Positions 42,897 through 51,654 of a stretch of DNA of 64,000 nucleotides are shown here, piece after piece (position 1 is the first letter of the stretch; the number at the start of each line of letters is the position of its first letter). The stretch spans positions 3,671,537 to 3,735,536 of the forward strand of contig NZ_LT546207.1 in NCBI RefSeq assembly GCF_900078665.2, given 5' to 3'. A program made the position numbers and the translations under genes. Source of the stretch: Mycolicibacterium houstonense (GTDB lineage: Bacteria > Actinomycetota > Actinomycetes > Mycobacteriales > Mycobacteriaceae). The notes under the pieces are model-generated. The model was not told the origin of the DNA. It ran no database searches and was given only the letters and a program-made list of their open reading frames with translations.

Positions 42897-43874
42897 CTAC
42901 CGGCCCGCGTTGCGGGTGAGGTCGATGGCGTACTGGCTGACGAAGGTGCCCGCGGACGCCTCGCCGTCGCCGCACGCGCCGTCGGACTCACCGGGACGCT
43001 TCACCCACAGGAACGCGTCGACGTTGCCGTGTCCGGTCGCCGTCGTCGGCGCCGCGCCGAGTGCCCGCCCGCTGGGGTTGCACCAGTACATCTCGCCCTC
43101 GGCGGGTCCGGCGCCGTTGCGTGACGTGTCGATCACGTAGGGCTTGCCGCCGGTCATGCCGGAGATGGCGTCGCCGTAACCGACCTCCTCCTCGGTGGTG
43201 AAGAAGTTGGCGGTGTTGAGGCTGAATCCGCGGGCCTTGGCCACGCCGACCCGGTTGAGCCGGTTGGCCATCTCGTCAGCGGCCACCCAACGGGAGTGGC
43301 CCGCGTCGACGTACACCGCGGTGCCCGGGTTGCGGGTGAGCGTGTCGACGGCGTAGCTCATCAGGTTGTAGCGCTCCTCGCGCTGATCACCCGACAGGCA
43401 GTCGGCCATGGCGAGGGCATCGGGCTCGAGGATGACCGCGGCCGGCCCGCTGCCGATCGCGGCGGCGACGCCGTCAATCCAGCCCTTGTAGGCGTCACCC
43501 GAGCCGAACCCACCCGCGGCGTAGCTCCCGCAGTCGCGATGCGGGATCGCGTAGAGCGCCAGGATCGGCATCGTGCCTGCGGCCTGCGCCGCGGCGATGT
43601 ACTTGGCATCCACCGCGGGGCTGGACACATGGTCCATCCAGTACGCCGTGGGTGTGTTGGCGATGAGCTGCAACTCCGGGCTCGGGTTGCCTTGCGCGGC
43701 GCGCGCCGCCTTCGACGAGGGATTGACGTAGAACGAGTGCCCCTCGAGCGGGTTGCCGTCAGCGGCCAGGCGCACCGCCGGCGCCGGCTGGGAGGCAAGG
43801 CCCACGGCAGCCACGGAGGCAACCGTCAGGAAAGGAGCGATCAACCGCGCGACTGCGCCAGCAGCTGAGGACAT
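42897..43874 (-). CDS. GH6 family secreted cellulase (CelA1-like)
   Basis: A 325-residue secreted glycoside hydrolase. The signal peptide ends near AVGLASQPAPA; then GHSFYVNPSSKAARAA, the catalytic-acid motif AVILEPDALAMADC, YVDAGHSRWV and WVKRPGESDGAC follow, all GH6 signatures. It cleaves beta-1,4-glucan from cellulose; mycobacteria keep such enzymes and M. tuberculosis CelA1 (Rv0062) is similar. ATG 43874 starts the signal peptide; the long frame to 44612 is an antisense shadow of the flavoprotein. Confidence 0.9.
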   Translation of the reverse strand: MSSAAGAVARLIAPFLTVASVAAVGLASQPAPAVRLAADGNPLEGHSFYVNPSSKAARAAQGNPSPELQLIANTPTAYWMDHVSSPAVDAKYIAAAQAAGTMPILALYAIPHRDCGSYAAGGFGSGDAYKGWIDGVAAAIGSGPAAVILEPDALAMADCLSGDQREERYNLMSYAVDTLTRNPGTAVYVDAGHSRWVAADEMANRLNRVGVAKARGFSLNTANFFTTEEEVGYGDAISGMTGGKPYVIDTSRNGAGPAEGEMYWCNPSGRALGAAPTTATGHGNVDAFLWVKRPGESDGACGDGEASAGTFVSQYAIDLTRNAGR

Positions 43875-43936
43875 CACCTCAGGGAAAGTAATGGCGCGAC
43901 GCGAGATGCGCCAGTCGCAACCCGCCGGCCCACCCG

Positions 43937-45547
43937 TCACCGCTCGGCCCGGCGGGACTCGAACGGCTCGACCGCATGCTCGGCGGCCCGGCGTCCCGAA
44001 AACACGCAGTCGGCGATCGACAACCCGCTGACATACGAATTGGCGCAAATTCCGATCGCCGTGCGCCCCGCTGCGTAAAGGCCGGGAATCGGCTCTCCCC
44101 CAGGAGTTGTCACCGATCCGGTGAGTTCGTCCACGACGAGGCCACCGAGGGTGAACATCGGGCACGGGTTGATCAGGCTGCGTTTGATCGAGATCGAGAT
44201 CAGCGAGAAAGGGCCCTGTTCGACGGGGCGCACGAACTCGGCGGGCTTGCCCATCGGGTCTGGCAACCCGGCCGCGGCCGCGGCGTTGTGGGCCTCGACG
44301 GTCGCCCGCAGTCCCGCCGGATCGACACCGGCCTTGGCCGCCACGTCCTCGAGCGTGTCGCCGACGACCCGGTCCGTGCGCAGCATGGCTTCCATCTGCA
44401 GACGCTGAAACCAGATGGCCTGCTTGGGAAGTTGGGCTCGCGCCTCTGTGAGCAATCGGTGGTCGGCCAGGATCCAGCCCCGGCCCCCGTGGTCCTGAAT
44501 CATCGCGTGGCCGACAGCCGCGCCGTAACGGGTCTCGTCGATGAATCGTTGTCCGTGCTGGTTGACGACCAGTGCGCCAAGGAACGCGCTCGGTGGAGTG
44601 ATGAACCGCCATGCCGAGACGTTGTCGATGCGATCGACGGCGGCACCGACATCGGCAGCCAAAGTGATTCCGCTGCCGTCATCTGCGCTGGTGCCCAGTT
44701 GTAGTCCCTCGCGGTAACCGGGCGCGTGCTCGGCGATCCACTCGCGATTGGCGATATACCCGCCCGCGCTGAGGATGACCGCTTTGCGTACATGAATGTC
44801 GATGGTTCGGGCGTATCGACGCTCCAGACCGTTCAGCAGCTTTTCCATGGCAGCCCGTAGTGGCGGGTAGTAGATGCCCGGCTTCACCGCGAGGTCGGCG
44901 TACGCACGATAGCGGCGCCGCACCCAGGCCGGCGCATCGGTGAGGGTGCTGGCCCGCACGCCGATCACCCGGCCGTCGGGGTCGGTCAACAGCGCGACGG
45001 CGCGGGTATGGAATTGCGTGCGAACGCCGAGCCGGGCGGCCGATGCCGCAAGGGGCTGATAGATCTTCTTGCCGGATGCTCCCGGCCCTTTGGCCCGGTG
45101 GCCGCGCTGCGTCGGCGGGGTGATGGCACGGAAGCGCCCGGAGTTCTCACTGCCCGAGTAGTACAGGTAGTACTTGTTGTTCGGGTACGACGTCTTGTAC
45201 GGACACACTGAGGCTTCGAACGGCACGCCGTGTTCGGTGAGCCAGTCGATCATCGCCGGGCTGGTGTCGACGAAACGGCGCAGCGTTTCCGGACGCACGG
45301 CATCGCCGATCTCGGCGTGCAGGTAGGCGTACATCCCATCGGCGGTGTCCTCTACCCCGGCCTGACGCTGTACCCAGGTGCCGCCGCCGGCATAGATGAT
45401 CCCGCCGGACACCTGGGTGGCGCCGCCACCGTTGAAGCGGTCGATGGCCAGCACGTCTGCGCCTTTCGACCGTGCTTCCAGGGCAGCGGAGACGCCGGCG
45501 GCTCCGTATCCGACCACGAGGATGTCGACTGTGCGCGCGTCTGGCAT
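43937..45547 (-). CDS. FAD-binding dehydrogenase (KstD/fumarate-reductase-like)
   Basis: A 536-residue flavoprotein of the FAD_binding_2 family. VVGYGAAGVSAALEARSKGA is the dinucleotide fold, followed by GGGATQVSGGIIYAGGG; the C-terminal GLYAAGRTAIGICANSYVSG contacts FAD. Similar proteins are 3-ketosteroid delta-1-dehydrogenases or relatives with unknown cyclic ketone substrates. The ATG at 45547 is divergent from a tetR, across a 13+13 bp palindrome. Steroid specificity is not shown. Confidence 0.85.
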   Translation of the reverse strand: MPDARTVDILVVGYGAAGVSAALEARSKGADVLAIDRFNGGGATQVSGGIIYAGGGTWVQRQAGVEDTADGMYAYLHAEIGDAVRPETLRRFVDTSPAMIDWLTEHGVPFEASVCPYKTSYPNNKYYLYYSGSENSGRFRAITPPTQRGHRAKGPGASGKKIYQPLAASAARLGVRTQFHTRAVALLTDPDGRVIGVRASTLTDAPAWVRRRYRAYADLAVKPGIYYPPLRAAMEKLLNGLERRYARTIDIHVRKAVILSAGGYIANREWIAEHAPGYREGLQLGTSADDGSGITLAADVGAAVDRIDNVSAWRFITPPSAFLGALVVNQHGQRFIDETRYGAAVGHAMIQDHGGRGWILADHRLLTEARAQLPKQAIWFQRLQMEAMLRTDRVVGDTLEDVAAKAGVDPAGLRATVEAHNAAAAAGLPDPMGKPAEFVRPVEQGPFSLISISIKRSLINPCPMFTLGGLVVDELTGSVTTPGGEPIPGLYAAGRTAIGICANSYVSGLSIADCVFSGRRAAEHAVEPFESRRAER

Positions 45548-45584
45548 GACTCTCCCTGAATGTGATCGACACCGAGCTTGAACT

Positions 45585-45613
45585 CATAGTTTGTACTCAA
45601 AGTACAAACTATG
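45585..45613. promoter_or_regulatory. perfect 13-bp inverted repeat between flavoprotein and tetR genes
   Basis: CATAGTTTGTACT (45585-45597) and AGTACAAACTATG (45601-45613) separated by CAA. It lies 26 bases before the tetR GTG at 45639 and 38 bases before the flavoprotein ATG, so one TetR site could control both. TAGACT (45627-45632) is the tetR -10, ending seven bases before its GTG (leaderless). Confidence 0.75.
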
Positions 45614-45638
45614 CGCAATCCGCTCGTAGACTGCGCTC

Positions 45639-46232
45639 GTGGCTGGACAGACCGGGCGGACAGTGCCCCCTGCGGTGGCCGAGAAGCTGTATGCCGCGAC
45701 CGATCTCATCGCCGCCCGCGGGCTGGAGAAGACCAAGATCGAGGACATCGCGACGGCGTCCGGCGTCCCGAAGGCAACGCTGTACTACTACTTCAAGGGC
45801 AAGGACGACATCCTCGCCTTCCTCTTCCGGGATTCCCTCGATGCGCTGGCCCGCGACGTTGCCGCGGCGGCCGATGCCACCGGACCGGGCAGAGATCGCT
45901 TGGCGGCCGTGATCCAGGTCCAGGTCGCGCACACCATGAGCCGCCCCGGAACCGCCCAGGCGCTGGTCGGGGACCTCGGCCGCGCGATCCGACTACCCGA
46001 ACTCGCGTCGGCCGTTCAAGAGGCGTTCTACGAACCCATCGCCCGGGTGCTCCGGACCGGGGCTGACGATGGCTCGCTACGGAGCCTTGCCGATGCCGAA
46101 ACCACCGCGATCAGCATCTTCGGCGCGATCATGATGACCGCCATGCTGCACAACGTCATCGATTCCGGGAAATCACCGGACGAAGTCGCCGATGACGTCA
46201 TGCATCTCGTCCTCAATGGGCTCGCGCCTTGA
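45639..46232 (+). CDS. TetR-family regulator divergent from the flavoprotein
   Basis: A 197-residue TetR protein with HTH at about 35-60 (IEDIATASGVPKATLYYYFKGKDDI). The GTG start is leaderless. The perfect palindrome directly upstream is almost certainly its operator. The following thioredoxin-fold gene begins within about 20 bases of its stop, so the two may be co-transcribed. Confidence 0.88.
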   Translation: MAGQTGRTVPPAVAEKLYAATDLIAARGLEKTKIEDIATASGVPKATLYYYFKGKDDILAFLFRDSLDALARDVAAAADATGPGRDRLAAVIQVQVAHTMSRPGTAQALVGDLGRAIRLPELASAVQEAFYEPIARVLRTGADDGSLRSLADAETTAISIFGAIMMTAMLHNVIDSGKSPDEVADDVMHLVLNGLAP

Positions 46233-46249
46233 GCCTGAACCCGTCCGAC

Positions 46250-46951
46250 ATGATGGACACCATGACAGCCACCATGGGAACCGCCACAGCGGACCGGCCT
46301 GCGGGAAGGTCGGCCGCCTTCGCGATGATGCTCGGCCTGCTGGCGGCGCTGGTGGTGTGGGGCCCCGGCATCGGGCGGGCTTACGCGGCCGACGCGTCGC
46401 CCGCGGGCGACGTGCTTTCCATCGGCGACCCCGGGGCACCGGGACAGATCGACCTCTATCTGGATCCGCTGTGCCCGTACAGCGGAAAGATGGTCCGGGA
46501 GCAGGGCGCCGAGATCGGCCGGCGCATCGAGGCCGGCCAGCTGCACGTCAATCTGCGGCTCGTCAATTTTCTCGAAAAGTACTCGGCCAGTGGCACGTAC
46601 GACACCCGGGCGATCTACGCCGCCTTCGTCGTGGCCGACCACTCGCGATCGAGTGACGTCACCTGGCGATTCATCGAGCAGATCTTCTCCGCCGATCAGC
46701 AGCCGCACGAAGAAGGCCCTACCGATCTGAGCAACGATCAGCTCGCCGGTCTGGCTGATCGCGCCGGGGCGCCACCGTCGGCCCAGGACATGATCAAGCT
46801 GGGGCTTCCGGTCCCGTACGACGCGCGCATCATCGCGGCCAACAACCTCCCCCTGCTGCGCGGTTTCCCCGAGCCCGGCGTGCCGCTGGTGGTCATCGAC
46901 GGCAACCCCGTCGACGGGAACTCGGACTGGCTCGGCCGGCTGCCCGGCTGA
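46250..46951 (+). CDS. exported DsbA-like thioredoxin-fold protein with CxxS motif
   Basis: A 233-residue protein. The N-terminal hydrophobic stretch AAFAMMLGLLAALVVWGPGI, with cleavage near AYA, exports it. IDLYLDPLCPYSGKM holds the active-site position as Cys75-Pro-Tyr-Ser instead of CxxC; the cis-Pro loop is in GVPLVVIDGNPV. DsbA-type membrane-anchored or secreted members act in disulfide chemistry; a single cysteine suggests isomerase or binding function. ATG 46250 is the first in frame; TTG 46229 is possible. Confidence 0.8.
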   Translation: MMDTMTATMGTATADRPAGRSAAFAMMLGLLAALVVWGPGIGRAYAADASPAGDVLSIGDPGAPGQIDLYLDPLCPYSGKMVREQGAEIGRRIEAGQLHVNLRLVNFLEKYSASGTYDTRAIYAAFVVADHSRSSDVTWRFIEQIFSADQQPHEEGPTDLSNDQLAGLADRAGAPPSAQDMIKLGLPVPYDARIIAANNLPLLRGFPEPGVPLVVIDGNPVDGNSDWLGRLPG

Positions 46952-46967
46952 GCAGGAGGCGCTCACC

Positions 46968-47294
46968 GTGCTCGACGACAACGACGTGCGCCGCATCGCG
47001 CTGTCTCTTCCTGAAACCAGGGAGAAGGAGCGCTGGCACCACCCCACCTTCGACGTGGCGGGCAAGATGTTCGTCACCATCCCGGACGACCAGACGTCCT
47101 TCGCGGTGCGCTGCCCCAGGCTCGACCGCCAGGAGCTGATCGCCGCGGAGCCGGACAAGTTCTGGGTACCGCAGCACGAGGCCGCATCGGCGTGGGTCCG
47201 CGTCCGGCTGGCCGCGCTCGAAGATGAGCAGGAGCTGCGCGACATCCTGGTCGATTCCTGGCAACAAGCCGCCCCCAGCAGGCTGACCGAGTGA
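46968..47294 (+). CDS. MmcQ/YjbR-family protein
   Basis: A 108-residue protein. IALSLPETREKERWHHPTF, KMFVTIPDD and a C-terminal WVRVRLAALEDEQELRDIL match MmcQ/YjbR, a small fold with a CyaY-like appearance and possible DNA binding. The GTG at 46968 follows AGGAGG by a few bases. It is 16 bases after the CxxS protein stop and probably co-transcribed with it. Molecular role unknown. Confidence 0.83.
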   Translation: MLDDNDVRRIALSLPETREKERWHHPTFDVAGKMFVTIPDDQTSFAVRCPRLDRQELIAAEPDKFWVPQHEAASAWVRVRLAALEDEQELRDILVDSWQQAAPSRLTE

Positions 47295-47450
47295 CGACGT
47301 TCCCCTGGGCTCCGGCGAGAAATCTGCTGTGACCTGGGCCACTACCGGCCTCAGGACACAACCACGACGCATTGCGCGTTCTGGCGGTCGTTAACATCGA
47401 AGCGCAACTCATCCGAGGGGCCAGCCCGCACGACCCACAGGACGCTTGAT

Positions 47451-48920
47451 TTGAACTCGCCAGAACTCGCCCATTGGAATGCTCAGGAAGCACTCGCGGA
47501 GGCGATGATCCCGATCATCGGCACCTTGCACCGGGCCAAGGGCGTGACAGTCCTGCTGCACAGCCGGTCGCTGGTGAACAAGTCCGTGATCAGCATCCTG
47601 CGGACCCACCGCTTCGCCCGCCAGGTCGGCGGCGACGAGCTGTCGGTCGAAGAGACCTTCCCGTTCCTACAGGCCCTGGCCGATCTGGACCTGGGCCCGT
47701 CGAAGATCGACCTGGGGCTGCTGGTCATGGCCTACCGCTGCAGCGACGCGGGGCTGTCGGTCCCCGAGTTCACCGCGCAGGTGCTCGCCGAGGTCACCGG
47801 CGAGAACAAGCCCGAACCGCAAGGCCCGCGGGACGTGGTGCTCTACGGGTTCGGCCGCATCGGCCGGTTGGTCGCGCGCCTGCTCATCGAGAAGGCCGGT
47901 TCCGGAAACGGCCTGAACCTGCGGGCCGTCGTCATCCGCAGTAACGGCGAAGGCGACCTGGCCAAGCGTGCGTCGTTGCTGCGCCGCGACTCGGTCCACG
48001 GCCAGTTCAACGGCTCGATCAAGGTCGACACCGAGAACAACTGCCTCATCGCCAACGGCAACGTCATCAAGTTCATCCACAGCAACGACCCGTCGACCGT
48101 CGACTACACCGAGTACGGGATCAACAACGCGATCCTGATCGACAACACCGGTAAGTGGCGTGACCGCGAAGGCCTGTCCAAGCATCTGCGTCCCGGCATC
48201 TCCAAGGTCCTGCTGACCGCGCCGGGCAAGGGCGACGTGCCTAACATCGTGCACGGGGTCAACCACCGCACGCTCGATCTCGAGCAGCAGATCTTCTCGT
48301 GCGCGTCCTGCACCACCAACGCGATCGTGCCGCCGCTGAAGGCGATGGACGACGAGTACGGCATCGAGCGCTGTCACGTCGAGACCGTGCACTCGTTCAC
48401 CAACGACCAGAATCTGCTGGACAACTACCACAAGGCCGACCGACGCGGCCGGTCCGCGCCGTTCAACCTGGTGCTCACCGAGACCGGTGCCGCCTCCGCG
48501 GTCGCCAAGGCCATGCCGGACCTGAAGGCCAAGATCAGCGGCAGCTCGATCCGCGTTCCCACCCCGGATGTGTCGGTGGCGATCCTGAACCTGCAGCTGC
48601 ACCGGCCGACCACCAAGGAAGAGGCCCTGGAGTACCTGCGCCAGGCCTCGCTGTCGGGACCGTTGAGCCGCAACCTCGACTACACCGCGGCAACCGACGC
48701 CGTGTCCAGCGACTTCATCGGCTCACGCGCGGCGAGCATCATCGACGCCAACGCGACGATCGTCGACGGCGAGAACGTGATCCTCTACGTCTGGTACGAC
48801 AACGAATTCGGTTACTCGTCCCAGGTCGTGCGGACCGTGCAGTACCTGTCGGGGATCGAGTACCCGACGTACCCGCGGATGCGGGACGAGGCGGATAAGG
48901 CGGCCTTGCTCACGTCGTAA
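47451..48920 (+). CDS. glyceraldehyde-3-phosphate dehydrogenase, long form
   Basis: A 489-residue GAPDH. The first 125 residues are an N-terminal extension (EALAEAMIPIIGTLHRAKG, RSLVNKSVISILRTHRF) absent from the standard 335-340-residue enzyme. The NAD fold VVLYGFGRIGRLVARLL and the catalytic Cys in SCASCTTNAIVPPLKAMD are intact. Long GAPDHs occur sporadically in bacteria in addition to the glycolytic gap. TTG 47451 is assumed the start because the extension is conserved in style and no better codon lies upstream. A gluconeogenic or redox role is inference. Confidence 0.88.
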   Translation: MNSPELAHWNAQEALAEAMIPIIGTLHRAKGVTVLLHSRSLVNKSVISILRTHRFARQVGGDELSVEETFPFLQALADLDLGPSKIDLGLLVMAYRCSDAGLSVPEFTAQVLAEVTGENKPEPQGPRDVVLYGFGRIGRLVARLLIEKAGSGNGLNLRAVVIRSNGEGDLAKRASLLRRDSVHGQFNGSIKVDTENNCLIANGNVIKFIHSNDPSTVDYTEYGINNAILIDNTGKWRDREGLSKHLRPGISKVLLTAPGKGDVPNIVHGVNHRTLDLEQQIFSCASCTTNAIVPPLKAMDDEYGIERCHVETVHSFTNDQNLLDNYHKADRRGRSAPFNLVLTETGAASAVAKAMPDLKAKISGSSIRVPTPDVSVAILNLQLHRPTTKEEALEYLRQASLSGPLSRNLDYTAATDAVSSDFIGSRAASIIDANATIVDGENVILYVWYDNEFGYSSQVVRTVQYLSGIEYPTYPRMRDEADKAALLTS

Positions 48921-49003
48921 TACGCGACTCGGCGCAATCGTCCTGTCGGGTCAGCGTCATCGGCATGTTCCGGGTGGTCTGACCTGGCCTAGCGTCCAAT
49001 GCC

Positions 49004-50197
49004 ATGTTCAACGAAGGCAGTCAGGGACTCTCGGCACCGGCGGCGACGATCCATTTCAATCGCCGACGCTTCCTCGGGGGCGGTGCGGCAGTGGCCGCGG
49101 CCGCCGTGGTGGGTCCGTCGCTGCTGGCGGCATGCGGATCGGACGCCGGTCCAGGCTCCACATCGGCAACCGTTTCCGCAGATGACGGCGCGCCGGCCAC
49201 CGGGGTGTTGCGCGTGTCCAACTGGCCGCTGTATATCGCCGACGGCTTTGTCGCCCGATTCCAGCAGGCGTCGGGTCTGACGGTCGATTACCGCGAGGAC
49301 TACAACGACGACGAGGAGTGGTTTTCCAAGTTTCGGGAACCCCTGTCTCAGCGCCAGTCCATCGGCTGCGATCTGGTGATCCCTTCGGAGACCATTGCCG
49401 CACGTCTGCACCGGCTGGGCTGGCTCAACGACATCCGGGAGTCGCGCTGGCCCAACAAGAAGAACCTCCAGCCCGGCCTTCTCAACGCCAGTATCGACCC
49501 CGGCCGCAAGTTCACCGCGCCCTACATGTCCGGCATGGTCGGGATCGCGTACAACCGGGCCGCGACCGGCCGGGACATCGCCAAGATCGACGACCTCTGG
49601 GACCCGGCGTTCAAGGGCAAGATCAGCATGCTGTCCGACGTACAGGACGGGCTCGGAATGGTCATGCTGTCCCAGGGCAACTCCCCCGAGAATCCGACCA
49701 GTGAATCCGTTCAGAAGGCCACCGACCTGGTCCGCGAACAGAAGGACAGGGGGCAGATCCGGCGATTCACCGGGAACGACTATGCCAGCGACCTCGCTGC
49801 GGGCAACATCGTTGTCGCACAGGCGTATTCGGGCGATATCGTGCAGCTGCAGAAGGACAACCCCGACCTGAAGTTCATCATCCCGGATTCTGGCGGAACA
49901 TTGACGCTGCAAAGCATGGTGATCCCGTATACCGCGGAGAACCAGGCGGCCGCTGAAGCCTGGATCGACTATGTGTACGACAGGCCCAACTACGCGAAGC
50001 TCGTCGCCTTCACCCGGTACATCCCGGTTCTGACGGAGATGACCGACGACCTCAACAAGGTCGACCCTGGTGCCGCCGCCAACCCACTGATCAATCCGCC
50101 GCAGTCGACGCTCAACCGCGTGAAGCAGTGGCCCGCACTCAGCGACGAGCAGACCAAGGGCTTCGCGGCCACCTACGCCGCGGTGACCGGGGGCTGA
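49004..50197 (+). CDS. PotD-like polyamine/amine-binding lipoprotein
   Basis: A 397-residue ABC-type solute-binding protein. The N-terminus combines a Tat-type NRRRFLGGG and a lipobox LLAACG. LRVSNWPLYIADGFVARFQQ starts a spermidine/putrescine-binding PotD-like fold. No permease or ATPase genes of an ABC importer are adjacent; it converges (two-base gap) with an AraC-amidohydrolase-APC operon. It may feed a distant transporter or act as a sensor. Ligand inferred only from the family. Confidence 0.85.
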   Translation: MFNEGSQGLSAPAATIHFNRRRFLGGGAAVAAAAVVGPSLLAACGSDAGPGSTSATVSADDGAPATGVLRVSNWPLYIADGFVARFQQASGLTVDYREDYNDDEEWFSKFREPLSQRQSIGCDLVIPSETIAARLHRLGWLNDIRESRWPNKKNLQPGLLNASIDPGRKFTAPYMSGMVGIAYNRAATGRDIAKIDDLWDPAFKGKISMLSDVQDGLGMVMLSQGNSPENPTSESVQKATDLVREQKDRGQIRRFTGNDYASDLAAGNIVVAQAYSGDIVQLQKDNPDLKFIIPDSGGTLTLQSMVIPYTAENQAAAEAWIDYVYDRPNYAKLVAFTRYIPVLTEMTDDLNKVDPGAAANPLINPPQSTLNRVKQWPALSDEQTKGFAATYAAVTGG

Positions 50198-50199
50198 GG

Positions 50200-51654
50200 T
50201 CAGGGAATGAAGATCGCCTGAACCTGCAGGCCGTGCTCGGCCTCTGCGTGGGCAAGAACGTCGTCGACGCTGCCCCGGTCGTGAACGGCGCCATAGGTCA
50301 ACCAGATCGGGGCTTGCCGCGTATCAGGCAGTTGTTTCGCCAATGCATCGACGAGGGCCAGCGTGGCGGCTTTGCTCGAGAATCCCAAGACCAGGCACGC
50401 GGTGGCATGGATCTGTTCGAACGACGGAAGACCGTTGACCAGATGGCCGTCTTCCAGATCCGACATGTCGATTCTGATCGGCACCAGGTGAGGCAGACCG
50501 TTCGGCGGGTCGGCAGGTAGTGGGCGACTGGGAATCAAGTCCTGCCGGTGGGAACGGACTGCATCGAACAGATCCAGCCGAGAGCCGATGTTCTTCAGCA
50601 GCAGCGGCGTGACGCTCAACCGCGGGCGTTCTGCCGGGGAAGCGACCTGCCTGCGATGGTCCTGGACGAGTGCCGCCGCCGAAGCGACGGACACCTCGCC
50701 AGTCTCACTATCCCGCAAGACCTCTGGCACGCAGTGCTTTCGGTACTCCATCGGGGACTTGTGAAACCAGTCCACGAATGTCCGGGTGAAGTACTTGACG
50801 TCGGAGAACCCACACGCCGCGGCGATCTCCAGCATGGTGAGGTCGGTGGTCAGTAGAAGCAGCTCTGCTCGCGACACCCGAAGAAACCCGAGCAGATCAC
50901 TGAAGCTGACCGCCGCGACGTCTTTGACCAGATGCGACACATACGATTTCGAGTAATGCAGCGCCGCGGCCGTCAGTTCCAGGACGTCGCGGCGGTCCAC
51001 GTTGTCACGAACGAAACCGAGGATGGTGAGGAACTTTTCGCGCTGCCCCGACCGGGGCGCGGTCTCGCGGTTGTAGTAATTCTCCAGCGAGTAACCGGTG
51101 CAGAGCAGCCGCACCAGCTCATCGGCCACGGCGCGGGTCCGCTCCGGATCGATACCGGCAGATTCCGTCCCGCCCCCGATGAGATCGAGCAGCATGCCCC
51201 GCATCAACGCCTCTTGGCGACGGTAGCGCGGAAGATCGAACGATTCGCAGGCGAAGATGATCTGTTGGACAAACGGATCCACAGCGTCGAACTGTGCGAG
51301 ATCGATATGCACCAGCGCGGTCACGTTGTCGGCCGATCCGCTCAGAATGTGCGGATCGCCGGCGTTGATGACCGCAAAGTCGCCGGGTTCCAGTTCGAAG
51401 GTCTCGCAACTGACCTGGACATGTAGACCGCCACGCAGCGCATAGGCGATTTCGACGACCCCGGGGTGTCTGTGCAGGTTGGTACGCCGGATCGATTGCA
51501 CGCCGGTCCGCACCGCTGTGCCAGCAGCGAAGTTGACGACCGCCTCGAACATCACCGTGCCGCCCGCGCGGGGCGCCTCCATTGCCCCGGCGAGCTGCCG
51601 GGCTTCTCCGATCCGGACGACCGGAGCGCCCAGCGTATCGCCCGGACAAACCAC
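50200..51654 (-). CDS. AraC-family regulator with long C-terminal extension
   Basis: A protein of about 484 residues. The N-terminal cupin domain (HRHPGVVEIAYALRGGLHV, AVINAGDPHIL) binds an effector; the HTH pair sits in the middle (LEIAAACGFSDVKYFTRTF, WFHKSPMEYRKHC). About 175 further residues after the HTH (from VPEVLRDSETG) are unassigned and unusual for AraC. GTG 51654 overlaps the amidohydrolase stop (TAGTG); TTG 51660 and an ATG near 51552 are alternatives. Last gene of the permease-amidohydrolase operon. Confidence 0.85.
   Translation of the reverse strand: MVCPGDTLGAPVVRIGEARQLAGAMEAPRAGGTVMFEAVVNFAAGTAVRTGVQSIRRTNLHRHPGVVEIAYALRGGLHVQVSCETFELEPGDFAVINAGDPHILSGSADNVTALVHIDLAQFDAVDPFVQQIIFACESFDLPRYRRQEALMRGMLLDLIGGGTESAGIDPERTRAVADELVRLLCTGYSLENYYNRETAPRSGQREKFLTILGFVRDNVDRRDVLELTAAALHYSKSYVSHLVKDVAAVSFSDLLGFLRVSRAELLLLTTDLTMLEIAAACGFSDVKYFTRTFVDWFHKSPMEYRKHCVPEVLRDSETGEVSVASAAALVQDHRRQVASPAERPRLSVTPLLLKNIGSRLDLFDAVRSHRQDLIPSRPLPADPPNGLPHLVPIRIDMSDLEDGHLVNGLPSFEQIHATACLVLGFSSKAATLALVDALAKQLPDTRQAPIWLTYGAVHDRGSVDDVLAHAEAEHGLQVQAIFIP

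Noticed and set aside
42897..44612. Extended frame of the GH6 gene with 245 extra N-terminal residues
   Set aside because: The extension reads antisense to the flavoprotein, while ATG 43874 begins a proper signal peptide.
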